A DNA stretch of 64,000 nucleotides from Mimachlamys varia. Its lineage: Eukaryota > Mollusca > Bivalvia > Pectinida > Pectinidae. Numbering within the stretch: position 1 is the stretch's first letter; every line of letters begins with the position of its first letter. Location of the stretch: positions 14,131,282 to 14,195,281 of the forward strand of contig OX392536.1 in NCBI GenBank assembly GCA_947623455.1, written 5' to 3'. Positions 20,589 through 30,239 of this stretch are shown here, piece after piece. A model generated the notes under the pieces. That model was not told the origin of the DNA, searched no databases, and was given only the letters and a program-made list of their open reading frames with translations. A program made the position numbers and the translations under genes.

Positions 20589-20774
20589 AAAAATGTTCGT
20601 GTCTACCCTGCTTGAGCGGCAGCTAGAAATTGAATTCATAGCCCTACGCCCCGCCCCACATACGGGTACGTACACGTACCCCGACCCGCACAGCACGTGC
20701 GCGACGCAACCGTCATACAGTGTCACTCTAGACAAATAATTCCCGCTATACTAGCGAAACGCGGGAATATTTAA
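20589..20774. repeat. Direct repeat A2 of the YR retrotransposon
   Basis: 186 bp beginning aaaaatgttcgtgtctacc and ending cgcgggaatatttaa, GC-rich in the middle with tacgggtacgtacacgtacc. It differs from A1 at two positions (gagcgg/gaacgg and gtcactc/gtcgctc). A short inverted pair, ttcccgc and gcgggaa, flanks the end and can form a terminal hairpin. Confidence 0.92.
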
Positions 20775-20853
20775 GTCTATTCTCCACCCCTTCCAAATAA
20801 AAACTCACAAAGCAAATATAAATTTGCCATACTGTAGCGTGCCTGTTCGATAG
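20775..20853. repeat. Direct repeat B1 of the YR retrotransposon
   Basis: 79 bp directly abutting A2, homologous to B2 at 20173-20251. It lies about 40 bp past the stop of the recombinase reading frame. Confidence 0.85.
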
Positions 20854-20893
20854 AAATAACAAAGAAGGGGAGCAAAAACCCGAACGCGAAAAA

Positions 20894-21109
20894 TTACATA
20901 AAACGCGCCCTTGATAAACCCAACTTTTGCGTAACGCTTAAGCGCGCCTGTAGAGAATCTGCGACGTAACCGTCCTTGCTCGTCTCGCTTTTCCAGCGAC
21001 CATGCCTTTTGAAGCACCGATCATTAACGCCGTTGTTGGCGGCGGCGGTAGCCCCACCGGCACGTAGACTATGCAAACCGACGTTCTTACCGTCACATAC
21101 CAAAGACAA
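20894..21109 (-). pseudogene. Tyrosine recombinase, C-terminal catalytic part (frameshifted)
   Basis: The frame holds GLHSLRAGGATAAANNGV and FKRHGRWKSETSKDGYV. These carry the H-x-x-R of the second catalytic box, the HGRW box, and the nucleophilic tyrosine (residue 48 of this open frame) of DIRS-type recombinases. It lies in a different frame from the N-terminal part: the upstream frame reads GLSYT and then loses sense near 21115. A few residues usually found between GLSYT and the LVCDGK segment are missing, so a small deletion probably caused the shift. Downstream, the stop at 20894 is followed by repeat B1. Confidence 0.85.
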
Positions 21110-21112
21110 ATG

Positions 21113-21908
21113 CTGGCCCCAGTATAACTTAACCCTTTATTCTTGTAAATAAGTTTACATGTAGCGCCCGAGCGGAAAATAGGTCTAAATAAAAAATAAT
21201 TTGAACCGAGATCTATATCGGCTACCTCTGTGTACTTGCGGATCATTGCATAGGGACAGGCGACCGTGTCACCTTTGCTTATAACCACCTCGTTCCCCTG
21301 ACGATATTGGTCAGTTTTACTTTTCCTGATCATTAAGACCAAATACTTGTCAAAAAACTTCAAATCCGAACACAGCAGATTACTGAGTTCATTAAAACGC
21401 AAAAACCCCGAAAAGCATATCAAAATCATAGCTAAATCCCTAACTACTAACAAGTCCTGGTTGCTCGAAAATAAATTACACAGTTCAATCAGCATATCCG
21501 TAGTAATCGGATCCTTTTTGCAAACTGGTTTGTATGCTGTCCGTTTGGAACACTCCAACAAATTACGGACGAAACTGCTCGTCGTAGGGTCGACATGCCC
21601 GTTGATATCATGTACCCATTTAATGGCGTACACAACTGACGAGATCACCGAAAATGATGAGTGCCTGTCCAGTAAATAGTTGAGATACAATGCTACGTGC
21701 ACAGGATTCGCTGGCAAAGCCGAACAACCATGCGATGAACTAAAATATTTCCATTTACGAAATATATTAAAGTACTTCTTGTTAGTGTTGACACTTTTAC
21801 TGTCTAAGAGTTTGTCTGCCATGCCGTGTGCAAGTTTGTGGAGTGACGATCCCTTCATTACTCCGGCAGCCCGGACAGCCTCGTCAACTGTTCCATATAA
21901 GCCTATAC
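21113..21908 (-). pseudogene. Tyrosine recombinase, N-terminal and first catalytic part
   Basis: The frame is open from about 21908, with a methionine at 21858, through GLSYT near 21115; after that it is out of register (formally open to 20938). It contains the SAM-like N-terminal fold region and the first catalytic arginine in FSGFLRFNEL (residue 154 from the methionine), followed by RKSKTDQYRQG. Reading also makes sense upstream of the methionine (GIGLYGTVDEAVRAAGV), and a good acceptor, ttcttttcaacag, ends at 21909. The recombinase may therefore be expressed from a spliced RNA or begin further upstream. Its role is to integrate the circular cDNA of the retrotransposon. Confidence 0.82.
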
Positions 21909-21950
21909 CTGTTGAAAAGAATAATCACCACATAAATATTATACATCGCA

Positions 21951-22480
21951 TTACATTCTGAAATCCAACCGGGCGGCAAGCATATTGAAACAAAATACAG
22001 GTTTCCCAAAAACCCCATTGTTCCCTCTGCCATGTATCGTTACTCCCGTATTTGATAACGAAACGTAATCGACAACAAAACTGTCAAATATACCCCCGGG
22101 GCATAACATGGGCCAAAACGCTGCTGACCGCCACACTGGAACTATCAATGTCCCATATGCTCTATCGCATCTCATTTTATTTAACAATTTGCAAATAAGT
22201 CGGGGAGGGGGAACTAACCAGTTGTTATCCCCGTGCCAAGATACGGTGAAAGTATCAACAGCCTCCGTGCCCTTGCACCACCAACGGGAATTGAATCGTG
22301 CACACTTGGCATTGTAATCCGTAGCGAAACGATCGACCCCGTGAGGACCCCATTTAGTTTCACACAGACCAAATACCCATGATTGAACGGACCAGTCATC
22401 GCAGTCGGAGCACCTACTCAAAAAATCAGCTGTGGTATTACTATTTCTGGGTAGCCACTGACGACATTAGTCTATGCATA
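21951..22480 (-). pseudogene. RT/RNase H C-terminal connecting region
   Basis: The frame reads RQWLPRNSNTTADFLSRC near 22460-22405 and then GVDRFATDYNAKCARFNSRWW, TFTVSWHGDNNWLVPPPRLI and GTLIVPVWRSAAFWPML. This is the conserved segment after RNase H in DIRS-type polyproteins. It begins with a frameshift relative to the RNase H frame near 22465. The stop is at 21951. The last 40 or so residues before the stop show no family pattern. Confidence 0.85.
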
Positions 22481-22983
22481 TCCATAGCAATGCTTTGTAA
22501 ATGCGACTTACCACTATAGCTACCGACCTTAACGATAGTACACACGCTTTTGTTGTCCATAAGCAACCTGACCTGGTGACCTTTGACCTGCTCAACGGTA
22601 CTATACAACACCCGCTTAGCTGCTTCTAATTCTCTCCATGTGGAGCTACGAGTACGTTCACTCTGATCCCAAGTACCTATAACCACGTGGTTACCCTCAG
22701 CGTACAACCCCCTTACCGTCGGGAGGTAAACGTCACCTTCACCTAAGGTTAATGCCTCATGCATGTACATAGTGTCTTCGCCACTAAGTATTTCATCTCC
22801 CTCCATCGGGGAACCCTCACAAGGGATCAAGAAACCTCCGTACCCTGTATCGGAAGCATCAGTACAAACCACACGAGAAAATGCACATTTCTCCGTCAAC
22901 GGCGACCCCGCATCATTCAAACCTTGTACGTTCGACAACCAAAATTCTATTTCCTCCAGTGCCCGTGCCCGACACACCAGCAT
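22441..22983 (-). pseudogene. RNase H domain of the YR retrotransposon
   Basis: The frame contains VVCTDASDTGYGGFLI (first aspartate), WRELEAAKRVL (glutamate) and VRLLMDNKSVCTIV (second aspartate), the D-E-D set of retroelement RNase H that degrades the RNA strand during cDNA synthesis. The linker EIEFWLSNVQGLN before it is also typical. It is separated from the reverse-transcriptase frame by an in-frame TGA at 23096 and a shift; the intervening bases encode IASIVGL and ISMQGVIGSV, matching the RT thumb to RNase H connector. It is out of frame with the next block. Confidence 0.87.
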
Positions 22984-23095
22984 TCCAGCTGGCTTTTGTC
23001 AACAAACAACGGCTCAACTCGCGTGTGCGTAAACGGACCGATGATCCTATGACACCCTGCATGGAGATGATCAATCCCACAATACTAGCTATGTA

Positions 23096-24580
23096 TCAAG
23101 CCGAGAACAACAACTGACCTTTATTGCTCACCAACGCCAGTGTGTGTTTTAACAAAAACAACAACCGTTCAATCCTGTTGACCGAAACCCTAACCACGCC
23201 TACTTTCATTGCCCACGTGTACCCGAGCCACGTGGCATCCTGAGACGGCTCCCACTGACATTTGTCCTCGGCGATAAGAAAACCGTAATCTGTCAAACAT
23301 GTTCTGACGAACCGACTGGCCTCGCTAGCCCCGCCTACAGTATTGTGACCGCCAATACCGTCATCCAAATACAACACTAGTTTATGACCTTTACCCCGCA
23401 CGTGTTTAACTACCTCCCGTAGGACCTTAGTGAATATATACCCCGCTGTAGAAATGCCAAATGGCAGGACGTTAAAAACAAATGAACGTTCGGCTCCGCC
23501 CATAACAACCTCGAAACCTAGAAAAGCTCTATGTTCTTTGAAGATTTCAATATGGTGATAGGCAGACTTTAAATCATATGTAAACAGAAAATCGCCTATA
23601 TCGAAAACTTCTCGGGCTACGCTAGCGTCCTCGTATTTAAATTTGAATTTGTGCAGATACAGATTAATATGGCGACAATCTAACACGAGACGGGCCTTAC
23701 CTGCCCGATTGTATGCTACTGTCAACGGATTGACAACACGTGGCCGAACTTTGACCTCAGACATACAGCCTAAACTGAGCAATTTGTCAACTTCAGAATG
23801 CACGAAAAGCAAATTGTCACGAGCAGACTTATTGTTTCTCAAATAAATATTAGGTGGAGTTTCTTTGAATGGTAATTTATAGCCGTCGGCTATTACGGAT
23901 AAAACTGCATCGCATGCACCATTACTTTTCCAAATAGAAATACAATTCTTTAACAGGCCAACTGGCGAACGTGTAGTTTGCACGTTAGACGTTAAAACAC
24001 CAGATGTGTTATCAAGCTGATCATGCTTAGAATCAAAATGTGTACTTATCTTATGACCGCTACAGGGCCCCGCTGCCAATATCGCTGGGCACTCTGACCT
24101 CCAGTGTCCGGCCCTATCACAACCATAACACACCCCTGGCCTAGGGTTCCTGGCAGGCACAGCTTTTTCTGTGGGTCTGAAGGTCTCCGTTGCAGTTCCC
24201 TGGACTGGCCTGAATTGCTGTTGGTACAGCGAAAAGCGGTTCTTCCATTTCGTCGTTGACTTCTGCTTGTTAGCTTTGATTTTTCGTTCCGCTCTGCCCC
24301 GAGCCCTGTCCATCTTCTTTTCATCATCAGAATCGGAAGCTAGGGGATTAGAAACGTATTCCTCAACGGCCTTCCAGCCCGCTTCCGAAGTGTCGGCCAA
24401 TTTGATCAACTTTTGGCGGTAGTGAATTAAATTCATACCTTCTCCTATCAGAGATTTGGTGGCATGGGGGTCGATGAGAGAAGCCTCCTCAGCTTCATGA
24501 AGCTTGCTTGCGACCTTCTGGTTGAATTTAAATTGTTCTTCACAACTCTTTTTAGAAAATTTGTGATTGTCGACGCCCAA
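23096..24580 (-). pseudogene. gag C-terminus and reverse transcriptase of the YR retrotransposon
   Basis: About 494 residues. Residues 1-110 are the DIRS gag-like alpha-helical part ending in an SDSDDEKK tract. A CCHC zinc knuckle, CYGCDRAGHWRSEC, is at 151-164. The reverse transcriptase follows, with motif A FTYDLKSAYHH (aspartate 336), LPFGISTAGYIF (372-383) and the catalytic YLDD (404-407). All RT catalytic residues visible to me are intact. The start given is not a true start: the frame stays open upstream and should join the gag N-terminal frame by a shift near 24605. It ends at a TGA just before the connector, so the RT is truncated relative to RNase H. Confidence 0.92.
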
Positions 24581-24599
24581 TATGTCCTGCCGAATCTGA

Positions 24600-24755
24600 G
24601 CGCGCTGAGCATTTGGAAATATCCAGTTGTCTCTCGTTAATTTTGGTTTCTAAATCACCAAGCTTTTGTGTCATCAATGAGTCCAAACGCGAGAACATAT
24701 TTGTCTGTATATCGTCCATAGTAGACTTAATGTGTCTACCCACTTCCGGATCCAT
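24600..24755 (-). pseudogene. gag N-terminus of the YR retrotransposon
   Basis: It starts at an ATG 38 bp inside repeat A1, with MDPEVGRHIKSTMDDIQ and then MFSRLDSLMTQKLGDLETKI, a coiled-coil-like stretch. The frame is sensible until about 24605 (RQLDISK); the continuation NAQRAQIRQDILGVD is in the next frame and runs into the gag-RT block. One shift therefore separates the two; the formal frame stays open to 24552. Residues after the shift in the formal ORF have no meaning. Confidence 0.75.
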
Positions 24756-24792
24756 TAGGAAAAAATATCTAGAAAAAAGGAGCGATAAGAAA

Positions 24793-24978
24793 AAAAATGT
24801 TCGTGTCTACCCTGCTTGAACGGCAGCTAGAAATTGAATTCATAGCCCTACGCCCCGCCCCACATACGGGTACGTACACGTACCCCGACCCGCACAGCAC
24901 GTGCGCGACGCAACCGTCATACAGTGTCGCTCTAGACAAATAATTCCCGCTATACTAGCGAAACGCGGGAATATTTAA
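24793..24978. repeat. Direct repeat A1 of the YR retrotransposon (5' end)
   Basis: 186 bp, two substitutions from A2 at 20589-20774. It ends in cgcgggaatatttaa, after which unrelated flank (atcattactgtgatc) begins, so the 5' end of the element is placed at 24978. It probably contains the promoter of the element, but no core promoter motif is obvious. Confidence 0.92.
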
Positions 24979-25260
24979 ATCATTACTGTGATCTTGAAAG
25001 TCGGTCAAGGTCATTAATTTAAACAATTTGCCTTCATCCAAGCATAATATGGGCCCTGAATATCAGTACACATCACCTTTTGGTTATTTAGAAGAAACTG
25101 TTTGACGATTTTAAGACATTTGACCCGTGTGACCTTGAAAGTGGATCAAGTCATACATTTCAACAAACTTGGTAGCCCTTAATCCCATAATCGAACATGC
25201 TCAATATTTGTATTTATGTGAAACATAAAGTAATTTATGTCATCTCTTTTGGAATGTTTT
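24979..25260. repeat. Dispersed repeat, 'tgaccttgaaagt' type
   Basis: Contains tgatcttgaaagtcggtc with aaggtcatt (about 24988-25018) and tgaccttgaaagtggatc with aagtcata (about 25130-25157). This is an internally duplicated motif that I associate with common bivalve repeats. No ORF is seen. Confidence 0.4.
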
Positions 25261-25337
25261 CAATTGAATTATATATATGTTAAGTCCGGAATTTGTTTCT
25301 GTTTAATCCGGAGCTTGTAATTGACGCACACAACCAT

Positions 25338-25373
25338 ATCACGTGACGTCTGTACACAGCGTGGTCACGTGAT
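25338..25373 (+). promoter_or_regulatory. Palindromic pair of CACGTG E-boxes
   Basis: atcacgtgac (25338-25347) and gtcacgtgat (25364-25373) are exact reverse complements, 16 bp apart. Each holds CACGTGA, the site type bound by bHLH-zip factors such as USF, Myc or MITF, and the first overlaps the CRE-like tgacgtc. They lie about 265 bp upstream of the SGNH ORF. A promoter role is inferred from this arrangement only. Confidence 0.45.
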
Positions 25374-25510
25374 TTCATTGTTTGGGTGCGAAAATTTTTT
25401 ATTGTTGTGACGGGAAAAATTGAAAGATATCAAGGCTGTGAAACGCTGTACAGAGTGACTCGGTTTGACAAACCAACTACTTGAAATATTAAGGTTTTTT
25501 GAAACCTACT

Positions 25511-25543
25511 ATGGGGTATCATCTCCGAAAATCCACAGTGAGT
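25511..25543 (+). other. Possible short 5' exon with donor ahead of the SGNH ORF
   Basis: An ATG at 25511 (MGYHLRKST) runs into ACA|GTGAGT at 25538, a good 5' splice site. It could be a short upstream exon of the SGNH gene or of another transcript. No matching acceptor was fixed, so this is tentative. Confidence 0.25.
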
Positions 25544-25638
25544 ACATTTCCCGTCACATTTTTCTTGGCGAGTTGAATCGGACTCGACTGCAAGGTCCCG
25601 CCATTTTATAGGCCTACTTACCGTAGCTTAAGCTGACG

Positions 25639-26394
25639 ATGCTCGTTATGATGCTTGGACACTCGTTTGTTAGGCGACTTCGGGATTTCTCAAGTCACTG
25701 CTCGGACTATAGGGTGACTACAAACTTTAACTTATGTACAAGTGATGTGCAGGTTATTTTTCACGGCTATGGTGGGGCCCAGATTCGACTGATTCGTGAT
25801 AGTGCACTTCCGCACGTTCGCATTCATCATCCCGATATTGTGGTTTTACAGACAGCTTCTAATGATTTGTGTGTGCAAGATCGAACTGTTAGTGACATTT
25901 TTCGGGAGCTGATAGACCTCATCATTACATTGCTTTATGCGAAATCAGTGAAACGCGTCATTGTTATGCAAGTTTTGCACAGACACCCCCCTTCACGTCC
26001 TGTTCGATACGAGGTAGACACGGTGTGGTACAATAGGAGGGTTGATGAACTCAATCACCGTATAGACAGTTATGTGAAAGGCGTTGAGGGTGCCTGCTTC
26101 TTTCGTATGTCAGGATTTTGGTCCCGGGATGCTCAGCAGAGGGTCTACGAATCGGACGGAGTTCATTTGAACCAGGAGGGGAATAAGAAGTACTACAATA
26201 ACGTTCCAGCAGCTATCGTTTCAGTATTAAAGCAGCTGTCTGACGGTGGGTCACCTTTTATAGACACTAGGCCCTACAGGCCGATCTCAGGGTGTACCAG
26301 TACATTCATAGATATAAATATATACACTATACATGTTTATATTGTACAAATAATGTGCTGGTCATACAGTAGATCAGCAGTACAAGGGCGATAA
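25639..26394 (+). CDS. SGNH/GDSL-type hydrolase-like protein
   Basis: This is a 251-residue open frame. The SGNH blocks can be followed: GHSFVRRL with the nucleophile at S9, GGAQIRLIR with the glycine at 45-46, TASNDL with N75, and SDGVHLNQEGN with D173 and H176. This family cleaves ester bonds in lipids or sugar acyl groups. There is no signal peptide, so the protein is probably intracellular or lacks its first exon. The last 45 residues (after LSDGG) look non-coding, and a GTGGGT donor at about 26247 suggests splicing there. SGNH ORFs of this kind are repeated in animal genomes and some Ngaro elements carry one, but this one is opposite in strand and outside the repeats of the YR element. 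The start is the first ATG in frame. Confidence 0.7.
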   Translation: MLVMMLGHSFVRRLRDFSSHCSDYRVTTNFNLCTSDVQVIFHGYGGAQIRLIRDSALPHVRIHHPDIVVLQTASNDLCVQDRTVSDIFRELIDLIITLLYAKSVKRVIVMQVLHRHPPSRPVRYEVDTVWYNRRVDELNHRIDSYVKGVEGACFFRMSGFWSRDAQQRVYESDGVHLNQEGNKKYYNNVPAAIVSVLKQLSDGGSPFIDTRPYRPISGCTSTFIDINIYTIHVYIVQIMCWSYSRSAVQGR

Positions 26395-27010
26395 CTCAGC
26401 AGTAATGTTGTATATAGGAGCCCTATTTATTGTGTGGTATCTTCAAATTCATATATTATACCACAGGTTCATTATATGCTTATATAAATGACAATTATTT
26501 TAATTAATACTTACTTACTTTTATCCTGAGTATTTTGTTCTAAATTCTATAAGGTCAAGGTAACATTATCATTCATGTTGGCCTAGCTAGCTTGTTAAAT
26601 TTTATTATAACTTCATATGGTGGGGTTTATTCGATTGAATTTCTGGTGCAACATTGTACCCCTAAACAGATGTGATTATGTCAAACGTTGGCAACTCTAT
26701 AATATATAAAGGATGTTACATTTCGATTAAAAGATTAGACAATGTAGCTGCCCCCTCTCTGAGTTGGGTTTTTTCAGTTTCCACTAATTACATTTTGGTT
26801 GACACTGGGCATGTATTGTTAAGTTAAATAGCTTTACAAGTATTGCCCCTATTTGTATAGGGTACTGGTTTTTTTAACATATAGCCATATGTTTAGGGCA
26901 CTAGTACATACATTTAATTGGTTAAACATGCATTATACTCATACATGATCGAGAGGCTGATTGCTTTACATGTACTGGTACACCCCCCATTTATAATGTC
27001 GGTACTGTTC
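26395..27010. other. AT-rich sequence between the SGNH ORF and the 39-bp array
   Basis: No gene or RNA was recognised. Decayed relatives of the next array appear toward the right, for example cccctatttgtatagggtac near 26846. Confidence 0.5.
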
Positions 27011-29505
27011 ATTTGCACATATAACCCCTATAGGGTTGGGGTAATCAGAAGGTTTATTTAGATGTATACGTTTATATATATATTCCAATATGGTTGGCTA
27101 AGCGGTTTGTTTACATGTATACCCCTATATGGTTGGGGTAACAGTTTGTTTACATGTATACCCCTATATGGTTGGGGTAACGGTTTGTTTACATGTATAC
27201 CCCTATATGGTTGGGGTAACGGTTTGTTTACATGTATACCCCTATATGGTTGGGGCAACGGTTTGTTTACATGTATACCCCTATATGGTTGGGGCAATGC
27301 TTTGTTTACATGTATACCCCTATATGGTTGGGGCAATGCTTTGTTTACATGTATACCCCTATATGGTTGGGGGTAACGGTTTGTTTACATGTATACCCCT
27401 ATATGGTTGGGGGTAACGGTTTGTTTACATGTATACCCCTATATGGTTGGGGCAACGGTTTGTTTACATGTACACCCCTATATGGTTGGGGTAACGTTTT
27501 GTTTACATGTATACCCCTATATGGTTGGGGCAATGCTTTGTTTACATGTATACCCCTATATGGTTGGGGAAATGCTTTGTTTACATGTATACCCCTATAT
27601 GGTTGGGGCAATGCTTTGTTTACATGTATACCCCTATATGGTTGGGGCAATGGTTTGTTTACATGTATACCCCTATATGGTTGGGGCAATGCTTTGTTTA
27701 CATGTATACCCCTATATGGTTGGGGCAATGATTTGTTTACATGTATACCCCTATATGGTTGGGGCAATGCTTTGTTTACATGTATACCCCTATATGGTTA
27801 AGGCAATGCTTTGTTTACACGCATACCCCTATATGGTTGGGGAAATGCTTTGTTTACATGTATACCCCTATATGGTTGGGGCAATGGTTTGTTTACATGT
27901 ATACCCCTATATGGTTGGGGGTAACAGTTTGTTTACATGTATACCCCTATATGGTTGGGGCAATGCTTTGTTTACATGTATACCCCTATATGGTTGGGGC
28001 AATGCTTTGTTTACATGTATACCCCTATATGGTTGGGGCAATGCTTTGTTTACATGTATACCCCTATATGGTTGGGGCAACGGTTTGTTTACATGTATAC
28101 CCCTATATGGTTGGGGCAACGCTTTGTTTACATGTATACCCCTATATGGTTGGGGAAATGCTTTGTTTACATGTATACCCCTATATGGTTGGGGAAATGC
28201 TTTGTTTACATGAATACCCCTATATGGTTGGGGCAATGCTTTGTTTACATGTATACCCCTATATGGTTGGGGCAACGGTTTGTTTACATGTATACCCCTA
28301 TATGGTTGGGGCAACGCTTTGTTTACATGTATACCCCTATATGGTTGGGGCAATGCTTTGTTTACATGTATACCCCTATATGGTTGGGGCAACGGTTTGT
28401 TTACATGTATACCCCTATATGGTTGGGGGTAACAGTTTGTTTACATGTATACCCCTATATGGTTGGGGCAACGGTTTGTTTACATGTATACCCCTATATG
28501 GTTGGGGCAATGCTTTGTTTACATGTATACCCCTATATGGTTGGGGCAATGCTTTGTTTACATGTATACCCCTATATGGTTGGGGAAATGCTTTGTTTAC
28601 ATGTATACCCCTATATGGTTGGGGCAATGCTTTGTTTACATGTATACCCCTATATGGTTGGGGGTAACAGTTTGTTTACATGTATACCCCTATATGGTTG
28701 GGGTAACAGTTTGTTTACATGTATACCCCTATATGGTTGGGGCAATGCTTTGTTTACATGTATACCCCTATATGGTTGGGGCAACAGTTTGTTTACATGT
28801 ATACCCCTATATGCTTGGGGCAATGCTTTGTTTACATGTATACCCCTATATGGTTGGGGCAACGATTTGTTTACATGTATACCCCTATATGCTTGGGGCA
28901 ATGCTTTGTTTACATGTATACCCCTATATGGTTGGGGCAATGCTTTGTTTACATGTATACCCCTATATGGTTGGGGCAATGCTTTGTTTACATGTATACA
29001 CCTATATGGTTGAGGGTAACGGTTTGTTTACATGTATACCCCTATATGGTTGGGGGTAACGGTTTGTTTACATGTATACCCCTATATGGTTGGGGCAATG
29101 GTTTGTTTACATGTATACCCCTATATGGTTGGGGTAACGGTTTGTTTACATGTATACCCCTATATGGTTGGGGCAATGCTTTGTTTACATGTATACCCCT
29201 ATATGGTTGGGGCAATGGTTTGTTTACATGTATACCCCTATATGGTTGGGGCAATGATTTGTTTACATGTATACCCCTATATGGTTGGGGCAATGCTTTG
29301 TTTACATGTATACCCCTATATGGTTGGGGCAATGCTTTGTTTACATGTATACCCCTATATGGTTGGGGAAATGCTTTGTTTACATGTATACCCCTATATG
29401 GTTGGGGCAATGCTTTGTTTACATGTATACCCCTATATGGTTGGGGGTAACAGTTTGTTTACATGTATACCCCTATATGGTTGGGGTAACAGTTTGTTTA
29501 CATGT
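27011..29505. repeat. 39-bp minisatellite (about 62 units)
   Basis: The unit has tttgtttacatgtatacccc, tatatggttgggg and a variable end: caatgc, caacgg, taacag or taacgg. Units of 40 bp carry an extra G. A diverged edge copy is at about 27011-27049. Because 39 is divisible by three and the unit has no stop in several frames on both strands, the array gives overlapping ORFs (up to 358 codons) with 13-residue repeats such as LFTCIPLYGWGNA. They shift frame at every 40-bp unit, so they are not a protein gene. The array ends directly in the next satellite at about 29505. Confidence 0.95.
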
Positions 29506-30239
29506 ACTGTTAACATTAATGTCTGTGTGAGAGGGAAGGATTCTGTGATCTTTGTACTGTTAACATTAATGTCTGTGAGAGAGGTAAGGATTCTGTGATC
29601 TCTGTACTGTTAACATTAATGTCTGTAAGAGGGAAGGATTCTGTGATCTCTGTACTGTTAACATTAATGTCTGTGAGAGGGAAGGATTCTGTGATCTCTG
29701 TACTGTTAACATTAATGTCTGTGAGAGGGAAGGATTCTGTGATCTTTGTACTGTTAACATTAATGTCTGTGAGAGAGGGAAGTATTCTGTAATCTCTGTA
29801 CTGTTAACATTAATGTCTGTGAGAGGGAAGGATTCTGTGATCTCTGTACTGTTAACATTAACGTCTGTAAGAGAAGGAAGGATTCTGTGATCTTTGTACT
29901 GTTAACATTAATGTCTGTGAGAGGGAAGGATTCTGTGATCTCTGTACTGTTAACATTAATGTCTGTAAGAGAAGGAAGGATTCTGTGATCTCTGTACTGT
30001 TAACATTAATGTCTGTGAGAGAGGGAAGGATTCTGTGATCTCTGTACTGTTAACATTAATGTCTGTGTGAGAGGGAAGGATTCTGTGATCTCTATACTGT
30101 TAACATTAATGTCTGTGTGAGAGGGAAGGATTCTGTGATCTCAGTACTGTTAACATTAATGTCTGTGTGAGAGGGAAGGATTCTGTGATCTCAGTACTGT
30201 TAACATTAATGTCTGTGTGAGAGGGAAGGATTCTGTGAT

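Larger units (their letters stand above)
20173..24978 (-). mobile_element. DIRS-order tyrosine-recombinase retrotransposon with split direct repeats
   Basis: The element reads on the minus strand: A1 repeat, gag, reverse transcriptase, RNase H, connecting region, tyrosine recombinase, B1, A2, a 337-bp spacer, B2. Direct repeat A occurs at 24793-24978 and 20589-20774 (two substitutions in 186 bp). Repeat B occurs at 20775-20853 and 20173-20251 (79 bp). A2 and B1 abut exactly, as in PAT/Ngaro-type split direct repeats. No methyltransferase domain is visible. YR elements integrate through a circular intermediate and leave no target duplication; none is seen. At least four frameshifts or stops break the reading frames, so this copy is probably not autonomous. 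Confidence 0.88.

Noticed and set aside
20589..24978. LTR retrotransposon or endogenous retrovirus
   Set aside because: There is no aspartic protease or DDE integrase; a tyrosine recombinase and split direct repeats place it in the DIRS order.
27058..29598. Long overlapping ORFs with 13-residue repeats on both strands
   Set aside because: They arise because the 39-bp unit has no stop in several frames; the frames break at each 40-bp unit and no start context or domain exists.
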